Shown in pieces: positions 11,197 to 21,332 of a stretch of DNA of 64,000 nt. A program made the translations under genes and the position numbers. Position 1 is the first letter of the stretch. Each line of letters begins with the position of its first letter. The stretch is from NCBI GenBank assembly GCA_977017575.1, contig CDRNVI010000140.1, positions 372,001 through 436,000 on the forward strand, in the 5' to 3' direction. The stretch comes from Paramoeba atlantica. Its lineage: Eukaryota; Discosea. Under the pieces are notes generated by a model that saw only the letters and a list, made by a program, of their open reading frames with translations, was not told where the DNA came from and did not search any database.

Positions 11197-12606
11197 CTAA
11201 GATGGCTCAAGTTTCTTACACAATTTCTTTCCATCTGAATATATGATATGCTTTGTCCCCTTCTCATCCATACCCTCAATTTTCACCCATTCCTGCTTGA
11301 AACACAGTTCTTTGAGAATTTGTTTCATTTCTTCAGTTTGACTGTGATCTGGGTTGTTGAGGAGAGCCGAGAAAGCAGACATACTTTGCCGCACTCTTGT
11401 TAAAGCAGTCACAACATATTCAACAAGACAACGAGCACACAAGAAGTGATCTGCAACCCATCGAGCATTTGCCACTAAATGTTTACGTTCTTCAGAGTTA
11501 TTCAACACATGAAGAACAACAGATTTCGCTGTTTCTCTGTTGATCACTCTGTGTGTGTGCTTGTTTTTTAAAGCAGGAAAATACCATTGCTCTGCTCCTT
11601 CTTCACTTATCATAGGTCCAGTCCAAATAAATACAACACCACCCATCAACCATAAATGGTTCAGGTTTCGAGAGTAACTTCCTCGAGTTGATCCAGGAAG
11701 ATCAAGAAACATCGAATAATTCGAAAAAGAATTGTGTTTAACAGAGTTCCCTTTCAGAGGAGAACAATGGCGCATCACTTTGATTTCATCACGAGTGTAG
11801 TTGAAAATATGAGAACAAAACGTGGAGTTCCACTCCATGGCACAAGTCGTGGCCTTGATGTCAAACAATTTTGGGTTTTTGGTTGACAACGTTAAAGCTG
11901 ATAACCTTGCGAAGTTTCCTGAGGCAACATCACAGGATTGGTTCATGTTCCTTGCAGTTAACTTCCCACGCCAAAAAAGTTTATGGTTTCTCGTTTCCCA
12001 CTTTCTTTTGTCTGCAATCTTTAACAAATTCGACATCTCTTTTTTCCAAACAGATAAGTCGTTGAAATAAGGGTTGGGGAACAAAATTCCACATTGTTTG
12101 TGGCGCTTTTTGGCAATCACGAAAGTTGGAACGATCGAACCACAACCCGGCGAAGGAAGCTCTCCTGTAGACCCAATCAAAAATGAATATGCTATTTTCT
12201 TCGTTTTCAATTTTTGGAGATCTTTGGCAACTTGACTGTCCAAACGCCAATCTTTCTTTGTTAAAACTGACCACATGAATCGTAAATGCAGACGATTCTT
12301 CATCTCTTCAAGGAATTGTTTTTGGACGTATAATTTCCCATCAACGATCCAAACTCCCAGTGAAGGCGATTGGAGATGTTCTCTCAAGAAATCAAAAGCT
12401 GAGTGATTTCTCTTGTTGTTCAGTTTGGTGTGGAAGTCGACTGATTGATCGAGAACTTTATACACCCTCGCTTTCGTCGCTTTCGTGGCATCCCAATCAT
12501 ATTGCAATCGATCAGGGTCATCAACTGGCAACGGGAGCGAAGAGTACAAAAAGAGGATGAGAAAAAAGAGGAGTTTTGGTCCGCCCCAAAAACATCTCGC
12601 TTTCAT
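11197..12606 (-). CDS. GT90 / CAP10-like glycosyltransferase, array copy 2
   Basis: Single exon, 469 residues, starting MKARCFWGGPKLLFFL. It carries the same GT90 motifs as its neighbours: FWRGKLTA, LFDIKATT, GSYSRNLNHLWLMGG and WYFPALK. It is the most divergent copy at the N-terminus (VDDPDRLQYDW) and lacks the QGTPTSCDG loop of copies 3-5. It shares the central block HCSPLKGNSVKHNSF only with copy 5, and NARWVADHFLCARCLVEY only with copy 4, a mosaic that points to gene conversion. The stop is 192 nt upstream of the copy 1 start. Confidence 0.85.
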   Translation of the reverse strand: MKARCFWGGPKLLFFLILFLYSSLPLPVDDPDRLQYDWDATKATKARVYKVLDQSVDFHTKLNNKRNHSAFDFLREHLQSPSLGVWIVDGKLYVQKQFLEEMKNRLHLRFMWSVLTKKDWRLDSQVAKDLQKLKTKKIAYSFLIGSTGELPSPGCGSIVPTFVIAKKRHKQCGILFPNPYFNDLSVWKKEMSNLLKIADKRKWETRNHKLFWRGKLTARNMNQSCDVASGNFARLSALTLSTKNPKLFDIKATTCAMEWNSTFCSHIFNYTRDEIKVMRHCSPLKGNSVKHNSFSNYSMFLDLPGSTRGSYSRNLNHLWLMGGVVFIWTGPMISEEGAEQWYFPALKNKHTHRVINRETAKSVVLHVLNNSEERKHLVANARWVADHFLCARCLVEYVVTALTRVRQSMSAFSALLNNPDHSQTEEMKQILKELCFKQEWVKIEGMDEKGTKHIIYSDGKKLCKKLEPS

Positions 12607-12929
12607 GAAAACCTAACCAACCAACCAACCAACCAACCAGCCAACCAACCAGCCAACAACACGTTCCAGCCGCACAAATAAAAAGAAAAGAAAAAAAATG
12701 GCTTTTTCAAAAGGAGCTTTTTCCCAAAGGAGGTTGTTCGGAAGGTCGGAAAAACACAAGACCTTTTGCATTCAAAAATGAAAGTCAAGTTTTTTAATTT
12801 GGTCTGCAAAAAAATAATTGATCTGTGTTGTGTTTTGTCCCTCCATTAAGTGAAGGAGAAATTGTTCCTGAAAGAACTTTGAATGTAATTGAGGTTTTCT
12901 TCAATTTCCCTCGTGTGCAATATGTTTAA
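12607..12929. other. Spacer between GT90 copies 2 and 3
   Basis: 323 nt upstream of copy 2. It contains a CCAA-rich run directly before the start codon and a block (GATCTGTGTTGTGTTTT, then TTTGAATGTAATTGAGGTT) also found before copies 3 and 4. No gene is visible. Confidence 0.7.
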
Positions 12930-14363
12930 CTATTCAAAAAAATATTCAAAGAAATTGAAATTATCCTGATTCGGAGATGGTTTGAGCTTCTGACACAATT
13001 CTTTCCCATTTGAGAATATGATATGTTTTGGTGGGTCCTCCTCGTCCAGACCCTCAATTTTCACCCATTTTTGTTGTAAACACAGTTCTTTGAGAATTTG
13101 TTTCATTTCTTTAGTTTGACTGTGATCTGGGTTGTTGAGGAGGGTTGAAAAAGCAGACATACTTTGCTGAACTCTTGTTAAAGCAGTCACAACATATTCG
13201 ACTTGACAATGCGCGCACAAGAAGTGATTCGCAACCCCTCGAGCATTTGCCACTAAATGTTTACGCTCTTCAGAGTTATTCAACACATGAAAAACAACAG
13301 ATTTCGCTGTTTCTCTGTTGATTATTCTGTGTGTATGTTTATCCTTTAAAGCAGGAAAATACCATTGTTCTGCTCCTTCTTTTTCCATCATAGGTCCAGT
13401 CCAAATAAATACAACACCACCCATCAACCATAAATGGTTCAGGTTTCGAGAGTAACTTCCTCGAGATCCTCCAGGAAGATCAAGAAACATCGAAAATCTC
13501 GAAAATTTTTCGTGTACATATTCCTTCCCAATTAGACGAGAACAATGACGCATTGCTTCGATTTCATCACGAGTGTAGTTGTAAATATGAGAACAATATG
13601 TGGAGTTCCACTCCATGGTACATTCTATGGCCTTGATATCAAAAAAGTTTGGGTTGGTGCTTGATAGCGTTAAAGCTGATAACCTTGCAAACTTTCCTGA
13701 GGCACCATCACAGGAGGTGGGTGTACCTTGCGCAGTTAACTGTCCACGCCAAAAAAGTTTGTGGGTTCTCAATTCCCAATGTCTCTGGTCTGCAATCTTT
13801 AACAATTCCGACATCTCTTCTTTCCACACAGATAAGTCGTTGAAATAAGGGTTTGGGAACAAAATTCCACATTCTTTGGGGTGCTTTTTGGCAATCACGA
13901 AAGTTGTGATCATATCACAATCCAAAGAAAGATCTCCTGTAGAACCCATCGAAAATGAATATGCTATTTTCTTCGTTTTCAATTTTTGGAGATCTTTGGT
14001 TCTTTGACTGTCCAAACGCCAATCTTCCTTCGTTAAAACCGACCACATGAATCGCAAATGCAGACGATTCTTCACCTCTTCAAGGAATCTTTTGTGGACG
14101 TATAATTTCCCATCAACGATCCAAACTGCTTGCAAGTTTTTCAGGTGTTTTCTCAAGAAATCAAAAGCTGAATGGTTTCTTTTGTTGTTCAGTTTGGTGT
14201 GGAAGTCGATTGATTGGTCGAGAACTTGGTACACTTTCGATTTCGCGGAATCCCAATCATATCGTAATCGACCGGGGCCACCAATTAGCCACGAGAATGA
14301 AGAGTACAAAAAGAGAAGAAAAAAGAGGAGTTTCGTCCCACCCCAACAACATCTGACTCGCAT
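12930..14363 (-). CDS. GT90 / CAP10-like glycosyltransferase, array copy 3
   Basis: Single exon, 477 residues from the conserved ATG at 14363 (MRVRCCWGGTKLLFF). A signal anchor is followed by the GT90 core: FWRGQLTAQGTPTSCDG, FFDIKAIECTMEW, GSYSRNLNHLWLMGG and WYFPALK. The C-terminus is about eight residues longer than in copies 1 and 2 (ends FFEYFFE). It is closest to copy 4 in the first half (HLKNLQAVWIVDGKLYVHK). Upstream, the open frame continues to 14483 without conserved residues, so the inner ATG is preferred. Confidence 0.85.
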   Translation of the reverse strand: MRVRCCWGGTKLLFFLLFLYSSFSWLIGGPGRLRYDWDSAKSKVYQVLDQSIDFHTKLNNKRNHSAFDFLRKHLKNLQAVWIVDGKLYVHKRFLEEVKNRLHLRFMWSVLTKEDWRLDSQRTKDLQKLKTKKIAYSFSMGSTGDLSLDCDMITTFVIAKKHPKECGILFPNPYFNDLSVWKEEMSELLKIADQRHWELRTHKLFWRGQLTAQGTPTSCDGASGKFARLSALTLSSTNPNFFDIKAIECTMEWNSTYCSHIYNYTRDEIEAMRHCSRLIGKEYVHEKFSRFSMFLDLPGGSRGSYSRNLNHLWLMGGVVFIWTGPMMEKEGAEQWYFPALKDKHTHRIINRETAKSVVFHVLNNSEERKHLVANARGVANHFLCAHCQVEYVVTALTRVQQSMSAFSTLLNNPDHSQTKEMKQILKELCLQQKWVKIEGLDEEDPPKHIIFSNGKELCQKLKPSPNQDNFNFFEYFFE

Positions 14364-14499
14364 GAAAACTGCCAACCCCAACCAAAAAACGAACAACAAA
14401 AACAAAAACAAAAAAAAACTCCAAAAAGGGCCAACCTTTCCCAAAATTAGATAAAAGAGGTTTGTTTCCTTCTTCTGCCCCATTTTTTGATTTGCTCAA

Positions 14500-14600
14500 A
14501 AAATTGTGCCAAAAAATTGATCTGTGTTGTGTTTTATGAAAGAGAGAGTCGAAAAAGGTTTTGAATGTAATTGAGGTTCGCTTCAAACAAACCCTTTTCT
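14500..14600 (-). repeat. Conserved spacer block of the GT90 array
   Basis: This block upstream of copy 3 (AAGGTTTTGAATGTAATTGA, then a GCTTCAAACAAACCCTTTTC run) is almost identical at 16210-16290 and partly conserved at 12800-12925. Each lies between one copy's start and the next copy's stop. It was duplicated with the genes and may carry the shared promoter or 3' signals. Confidence 0.7.
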
Positions 14601-16070
14601 TTAGGTCACAGTGCTCAATATGTTTAACTCTTTTTTTAAAAAATTTTCAAAGAAATTCGATTTGTCCTGTGTCTGATTCTGAAATGGTTTAAGCTTCTGA
14701 CACAATTCTTTCCCATTTGAGAATATGAGATGTTTTGAATCCTCCTTGTCCAGACCTTCGATTTTCACCCACTTTTGGTTTAAACACAGTTCTTTGAGAA
14801 TTTGTTTCATTTTTTCGGTTTGACTGTGATCTGGGTTGTTGAGGAGAGTTGAAAAAGCAGACATACTTTGCTGAACTCTTGTTAAAGCAGTCACAACATA
14901 TTCAACAAGACAACGAGCACACAAGAAGTGATCTGCAACCCATCGAGCATTTGCCACTAAATGTTTACGTTCTTCAGAGTTATTCAACACATGAAAAACA
15001 ACAGATTTCGCTGTTTCTCTGTTGATCACTCTGTGTGTATGTTTATCCTTTAAAGCAGGAAAATACCATTGTTCTGCTCCTTCTTTTTCCATCATAGGTC
15101 CAGTCCAAATAAATACAACACCACCCATCAACCACAGATGGTTCAGGTTTCGAGAGTAACTCCCTCGAGATCCTCCAGGAAGATCAAGAAACAATGCAAA
15201 TCTCGGAAATTTGTGGTGTCTGAATTCCTTCCCAATTAGACGATGGCAATGCTGCATCGCTTTGATTTCATCGAGAGTGTAGTTGTAAATATGAGAACAA
15301 AACGTGGAGTTCCACTCCATGGTACATTCTGTGGCCTTGATATCAAACATTTTTGAGTTGGTGCTTGATAGCGTTAAAGCTGATAACCTTGCAAACTTTC
15401 CTGAGGCACCATCACAGGAGGTGGGCGTACCTTGCGCAGTTAACTGTCCACGCCAAAAAAGTTTATGGTTTCTCGTTTCCCACTTTCTTTTGTCTGCAAT
15501 CTTTAACAAATTCGACATCTCTTCTTTCCAAACAGATAAGTCGTTGAAATAAGGGTTGGGGAACAAAATTCCACATTCTTTGGGGTGCTTTTTGGCAATC
15601 ACGAAAGTTGGAACGATCATATCACAATCCGAAGGAAGCTCTCCTGTAGACCCCATCGAAAAGGAGTACGCTATTTTCTTCGTTTTCAATTTTTGGAGAT
15701 CTTTGGCAACTCGATTGTCCAAACGCCAATCTTCCTTCGTTAAAACTGACCACATGAATCGCAAATGCAGACGATTCTTCACCTCTTCAAGGAATCTTTT
15801 GTGGACGTATAATTTCCCATCAACGATCCAAATTGCTTCCAAGTTTTTCAGGTGTTTTCTCAAGAAATCAAAAGCTGAATGGTTTCTTTTGTTGTTCAGT
15901 TTGGTGTGGAAGTTGGCTGATTGGTCGAGAACTTGGTACATTCTCGATTTCGCGGAATCCCAATCATATCGTAATCGATCAGGGCCACCAATTAGCCACG
16001 AGAATGAAGAGTACAAAAGGATGAGAAAAAAGAGGAGTTTCGTCCCACCCCAACAACATCTGACTCGCAT
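14601..16070 (-). CDS. GT90 / CAP10-like glycosyltransferase, array copy 4
   Basis: Single exon, 489 residues from the ATG at 16070 (MRVRCCWGGTKLLFFL). It carries FWRGQLTAQGTPTSCDG, MFDIKATECTMEW, GSYSRNLNHLWLMGG and WYFPALK. The tail runs about 20 residues past copies 1 and 2 because the stop has moved into the spacer block. Its late segment NARWVADHFLCARCLVEY matches copy 2 whereas its middle matches copy 3, again a mosaic. Enzyme role as in copy 1. Confidence 0.85.
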   Translation of the reverse strand: MRVRCCWGGTKLLFFLILLYSSFSWLIGGPDRLRYDWDSAKSRMYQVLDQSANFHTKLNNKRNHSAFDFLRKHLKNLEAIWIVDGKLYVHKRFLEEVKNRLHLRFMWSVLTKEDWRLDNRVAKDLQKLKTKKIAYSFSMGSTGELPSDCDMIVPTFVIAKKHPKECGILFPNPYFNDLSVWKEEMSNLLKIADKRKWETRNHKLFWRGQLTAQGTPTSCDGASGKFARLSALTLSSTNSKMFDIKATECTMEWNSTFCSHIYNYTLDEIKAMQHCHRLIGKEFRHHKFPRFALFLDLPGGSRGSYSRNLNHLWLMGGVVFIWTGPMMEKEGAEQWYFPALKDKHTHRVINRETAKSVVFHVLNNSEERKHLVANARWVADHFLCARCLVEYVVTALTRVQQSMSAFSTLLNNPDHSQTEKMKQILKELCLNQKWVKIEGLDKEDSKHLIFSNGKELCQKLKPFQNQTQDKSNFFENFLKKELNILSTVT

Positions 16071-16276
16071 GAAAACTGCCAACCCCAACCAACCAACCAA
16101 CCAAAAAACGAAAACAAAAAAAACTCAAAAAGGGCCAACCTTTCCCAAAATTAGATAAAAGAGGTTTGTTTCCTTCTTCAAAAAAATTGTTTTGTGAAAG
16201 AGAGATTGATCCGAAAAAGGTTTTGAATGTAATTGAGGTTCGCTTCAAACAAACCCTTTTCTTTAGGTCACAGTGT

Positions 16277-17740
16277 TCAATATGTTTCACTCTTTTTAAA
16301 AAAAAATTCAAAGAAATTCGATTTGTCCTGTGTCTCATTCTGAAATGGTTTAAGCTTCTGACACAATTTCTTTCCATCTGAAAATATGATATGCTTTGTC
16401 CCCTCCTCATCCAGACCCTCAATTTTTACCCATTTTTGTTGTAAACACAGTTCTTTGAGAATTTGTTTCATTTCTTTAGTTTGACTGTGATCTGGGTTGT
16501 TGAGGAGGGTTGAAAAAGCAGACATACTTTGCTGAACTCTTGTTAAAGCAGTCACAGCATATTCAACAAGACAATCAGCACACAAGAGGTGATTCGCAAC
16601 CCCTCGAGCATTTGCCACTAAATGTTTACGTTCTTTTGAGTTATTCAACACATGAAGAACAACAGATTTCGCTGTTTCTCTGTTGATCACTCTGTGTGTC
16701 TGTTTATCCTTTAAAGCAGGAAAATACCATTGTTCTGCTCCTTCTTTTCCCATCATAGGTCCAGTCCAAATAAATACAACACCACCCATCAACCACAGAT
16801 GGTTCAGGTTTCGAGAGTAACTTCCTCGAGATCCTCCAGGAAGATCAAGAAACATCGAATAATTCGAAAAAGAATTGTGTTTAACAGAGTTCCCTTTCAG
16901 AGGAGAACAATGGCGCATCGCTTTGATTTCATCACGAGTGTAGTTGTAAATCTGAGAACAATATGTAGAGTCCCACTTCATGGTACATTCTGTGGCCTTG
17001 ATGTCAAACAATTTTGGGTTGGTGCTTGACAACGTTAAAGCTGATAACCTTGCAAACTTTCCTGAGGCACCATCACAGGAGGTGGGCGTACCCTGCAGGG
17101 TGGATGTGCCATGGGCAGTTAACTGTCCACGCCAAAAAAGTTTATGGATTCTCGATTCCCAATCTCTCTCGTCTGCAATCTTTAACAAACTCGACATCTC
17201 TTCTTTCCAAACAGATAAGTCGTTGAAATAAGGGTTGGGGAACAAAATTCCACATTCTTTGGGGTGCTTTTTGGCAATCACGAAAGTTGGAACGATCATA
17301 TCACAATCCGAAGGAAGATCTCCTGTGGATCCTGTCGAAAATGAATATGCTATTTTCATCGTTTTCAATTTTTGGAGATCTTTGGCAACTTGATTGTCCA
17401 AACGCCAATCTTTCTTCGTTAAAACTGACCACATGAATCGTAAATGCAGACGATTCTTTAGCGCTTCGAGGAATCGTTTTGGGACGTATAATTTCCCATC
17501 AACGATCCAAACTGTCTGTGAAGACGGTTGGAGGTGTTCTCTCAAGAAATCAAAAGCTGAATGGTTTCTTTTGTTGTTCAGTTTGGTGTGGTAGTCGATT
17601 GATTGGTTGAGAGCTTGATACATTCTCGATTTCGCGGATTTCCAATCATAGTGTAATCGATCAAGGTCATCAATTAGCCACGAGAATGAAGAGGAGAAAA
17701 AGAGGAGAAAAAAGAGGAGTTTCGTCCCACCCAACAACAT
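16277..17740 (-). CDS. GT90 / CAP10-like glycosyltransferase, array copy 5
   Basis: Single exon, about 487 residues. Compared with copies 1-4 one G is missing in the run after the usual start, so the conserved ATG (17751) is out of frame; the likely start is ATG 17740 (MLLGGTKLLFFLLFF), which keeps the signal anchor. A longer frame opens at 17860. The core is intact (FWRGQLTA, LFDIKATECTMKW, GSYSRNLNHLWLMGG). It has a unique insertion, AHGTSTLQGTPTSCDG, which joins the loop of copy 1 to that of copies 3 and 4. It shares SSQTVWIVDGKLYV with copy 1 and HCSPLKGNSVKHNSF with copy 2. Confidence 0.8.
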   Translation of the reverse strand: MLLGGTKLLFFLLFFSSSFSWLIDDLDRLHYDWKSAKSRMYQALNQSIDYHTKLNNKRNHSAFDFLREHLQPSSQTVWIVDGKLYVPKRFLEALKNRLHLRFMWSVLTKKDWRLDNQVAKDLQKLKTMKIAYSFSTGSTGDLPSDCDMIVPTFVIAKKHPKECGILFPNPYFNDLSVWKEEMSSLLKIADERDWESRIHKLFWRGQLTAHGTSTLQGTPTSCDGASGKFARLSALTLSSTNPKLFDIKATECTMKWDSTYCSQIYNYTRDEIKAMRHCSPLKGNSVKHNSFSNYSMFLDLPGGSRGSYSRNLNHLWLMGGVVFIWTGPMMGKEGAEQWYFPALKDKQTHRVINRETAKSVVLHVLNNSKERKHLVANARGVANHLLCADCLVEYAVTALTRVQQSMSAFSTLLNNPDHSQTKEMKQILKELCLQQKWVKIEGLDEEGTKHIIFSDGKKLCQKLKPFQNETQDKSNFFEFFFKKSETY

Positions 17741-17751
17741 CTGATTCGCAT

Positions 17752-18114
17752 GAAAACTGCCAACCCCACCTAACAACAAACAACAAACAACAAACAACAA
17801 AAACAACAACAACAAAAACGAGGAGCCAAAACAGCCAACCGACCAACCTTTCTCGACCACAAAAAGAACAAAAAGAACGGCTAAAAAATAGAAACCTATT
17901 TTTAACGATGATTTTTAATTATAGGTTCCTAATTGTATTGAAAATTAAATTGGACCCGTTGAAATAGAAAAGAATCGAAAAAAAGAACAATTTAATAGTA
18001 TTCTCCTCGATTTTCTCTTTTTGGAAAAATGAGGAGTTTTCCAAACTTTTTTCTTTTTTCGTCCTCTCTTTTTTGTCCTTTTCTTTGTTTCTTGTCAAAG
18101 AAAGAGAGTGAGAG
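17752..18114. other. Divergent spacer, GT90 copy 5 / sedolisin 2
   Basis: 363 nt between divergent starts. The part next to the GT90 gene holds CAA-rich and CCAACC sequence as at the other array starts. A short inverted pair (AAACCTATTTTTAA / AATTATAGGTT) lies near 17892-17930. No gene was seen. Confidence 0.6.
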
Positions 18115-21100
18115 ATGCGTTTGGTGTTTTTGGTTTGTTTGTTGGTGGGGTTTACCCTCGCTAATGATTATCAAGTTATTCATCATAGGTTTTTCTTTTT
18201 TGTTTTCTTTTTTTGGAATAATTTTGAACATTTGATTTTTCAGAGGCCGAATCCCTTCTTACTATGAAGAAGTCCCTGTGACTCGTAATTCTGGTTTCTT
18301 TTTTCTTTTCTTTTTTCTTTTCTTTCTTTTTTTTTTAAACAATTTTGCTTTTAGAATGGGAAACCACCCCTGTGACTTTCCATATCACTTTGAAGCAACG
18401 AAACCTTGATGTTTTGGATGATTTGTTCTGGAGAATCTCCAACCCTAAGGATTCCATGTACGGAAAACACAAGACCGCTAAGGTAAAACCACTCTCTCTT
18501 TTCTCTCGAGGTGTTTGAGGACTTTTGTTTTGAAGAATTTTTTTTTCTTGTTTTGTTTTGGGTTCTTTCTTCTAACAAAAAGAAAAAATAGGAAATTAGA
18601 GATCTTGTTTCCCCTCCAGAAAGTGACCGCGAGGCTGTTCTCACCTGGGTTCAATCTGTTTACAAACAAGTTAGCCAAGGAGAAGATATCTTCCAACTTG
18701 AAGATCGTGGAGATTCTCTCAAGATCACAACAAGTGTTCGAGTCACTGAATCTCTTTTCCGAACAACTTTGTCCTCTTTCCGAAGAACCAAGGGCCCCAA
18801 CCAGAAGCATTTGTGGATTAAGTTTATTGACACTTTGTCAATCCCAACAGAACTTGGTATTTTTTTCTTTTCAGATTTTACTCTTAATTTTTCTTTTCTA
18901 ATTTTTTATTAATTTATTCTTTTTTTTTTTTCAAAGTGTCTATTGTGGATATTATCACAGGAATTGTTAAATTCAACCCCATTCCTCAGGTTTTTTCTCT
19001 TTTTCAGATTTTTCTTGCCTTTTCTTGCATATCACTCAAATCTTTTGTGTTCATCTTTAGGGTGTTCGTGTTTCAGAAGCTGATGAGGGAAGTTGCAATG
19101 TCCCATACACTATGAAGTTGATGTACAGTGTTGATTTGACTTTGAATGCCACCAACCAACAAGGTGCTTCTCAAGCTCCCTATTCTGAACAAGGAATCAA
19201 GAAAGAAGGGTTTGGAGCTGATGATGTTCTTCAATTCCAAAGTGAAAATAATTTGATCAATGATCCAATCACTAATATCATTGGAAATGATGTTGTCAAC
19301 TATATTGAGTCGGTTCATTTTTGTTTTTGACTTTTATTTTCTTTTTGTTTTTTGACTTTTTCGAAAGCCTAACATTTTTTTTTTTGTAAAATTAAAAAAA
19401 GGACACTGACACAGAGGCTGCATTGGATACACAAATGTTGACTGGATTCGGAAATGGAGCAAACACCAGTTTCTGGGTCATGAACGAGTGGATGTACGAA
19501 TTTGCTGCCGAAATTTTGAACACTGAAGACCCTCCTCTTGTCAACTCTATGAGCTACGGGTTTGGCTTATTTTTTTTTTCTCATTCTCTTTCTTTCTCTC
19601 TTTCTCTTTTTTTCTTAAAAGTTCATTTGTTTTTAGATGGTATGAAGATCAACAATGCAGTGTTGATGGAATGTGCTCCAAGGGTGAAACTGATGAAGAT
19701 TACGTTGATAGAACTAACACTGAATTCCAAAAGTTGGGAACCATGGTTTGTTCTTTGCCTTTTTTTTTCGGTTTCTTTTTCTTTTCTTTTTTAATGGGAA
19801 AAAAAATTAATAGGGAATTACAATGATTGCTTCTTCTGGTGATGATGGTACTGAGGTGACTTTTTCTTTGAATTTTTCTTTCTTTTCTTTCATTTTGGTT
19901 GAACAATTTTCGTTTTTTGTTTTTAGCCTGACAGAGGTTGTGATGAGATGAGACCTGACTTCCCAGCAAGTTCTGTCTATGTTCTTTCAGTCGGAGCCAC
20001 TGCTGTTGTCAACAACGGAACCACGTTTGTTTTTTCCTTTTTTTTGAAATGATTTTTTATGTGAAATTTGTTGACAAAAATTAAATAGTTACCCACTTGG
20101 ATCAAATGCTCCTCCCTCATGCTCTGACAGAAGTTGTGATTGCTCAACAAGCCGATACGAAGAAACTGGTTTGTTCTTTGATTAACAAAAACAATTGTTT
20201 GACCGATTTATCGTTTTTGAGTTCTTGAATTACTCACTTTGTTGTTTTCAGCAATGAAAACAAACAATGCTCATTTTGATACTGGTGGTGGTTTCTCTCA
20301 ATATCTCCCTCAACCAAGCTACCAAACAGATGTTGTTGAAGCTTATTTGAACAGTGTATGATTTTTTTCTGATTCTTTTTTTTTTTTTTTTACTTTTTGA
20401 TAATCATCAGATTTATTGAGAGTTGAATTGGTATTGTTTTTGTAATTTATTTTTTCGCCAACAGGGAGTTGCCCTTCCCAGCACACAATATTGGAATCCC
20501 AAGAACCGTGGATACCCTGATGTCACCGCTGTCGGTGCTGAAGTTTTGATTATTAAGAATGGAAGTTTTGTCATTTTTCTTTTTCTTTTTAGTATATTCT
20601 CTTTTAAAATGCTCTGAAATGACCACTAAAGATTTCACTTCCTTTTTTTTTTGTCATAATTAGGTCCCATTAAAGTTGGAGGAACCTCTGCTTCATGTCC
20701 TATTTGGGGAGGTTTGATCTCATTGTTGAATGCTGATCGTTTGAACGCTGGAAAATCCCCTCTTGGATTTGTCAACCCAATGTTTTACCAACTTTATGCT
20801 GAGGTTTGTTTCTCTCTTTTATATTACCATTCTTTCAAAATACAACCTTTTTTATTCTGTTTGACTCATCTCATTTTTAATTTTTATTTCACAAAAATAT
20901 AGCAACCACAAGCCTTCCGTGATATCACCGTCGGAACCAATGGTGGTGGATGCGATAATCTTGCTTTCCAAGCAACTACTGGCTGGGTTTGTTTCTCTTT
21001 CAATCCACAAAAGACAAAATTATTATTTGAATTTTGTAAAACAAAAACTATAAAAATGACACTTTTAAATCACAGGATCCTTTGTCTGGATTGGGATCTC

Positions 21101-21144
21101 CTAACTTTGATAAAATTCGTGCGTATGTTGCCACCTTGCCTTGA
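18115..21144 (+). CDS. Sedolisin (S53) peptidase, TPP1/physarolisin type, copy 2
   Basis: Secreted peptidase with the same exon plan as copy 1. The signal peptide is MRLVFLVCLLVGFTLA. The prodomain is TFHITLKQRNLDVLDDLF. Catalytic Glu/Asp are in TEAALDTQ, the oxyanion Asp in SSGDDG, and the nucleophile Ser in GGTSASCP, where a Cys replaces the Thr of copy 1. The calcium-site segment RDITVGTNGGG is kept. It ends DPLSGLGSPNFDKIRAYVATLP. Exon and intron around 18380-18720 are nearly identical to copy 1 while other introns have diverged, suggesting local gene conversion. Confidence 0.92.
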
Positions 21145-21332
21145 GAGGAGAGAGTGTTGGCTTCTTTTACCCGATTTCAAAATTCATAAAAAGGCTTATG
21201 TTTTGAAAGATCTAAACAGACATTTTTTCTTTTCTTTCTCTTTCAATTTTTTTTGGAGGTGATATGATCATCCACACACACACACTTTGTTTGTTCAGAA
21301 AAAAAAAGAAATTATTTCATTTTGATGAATGA

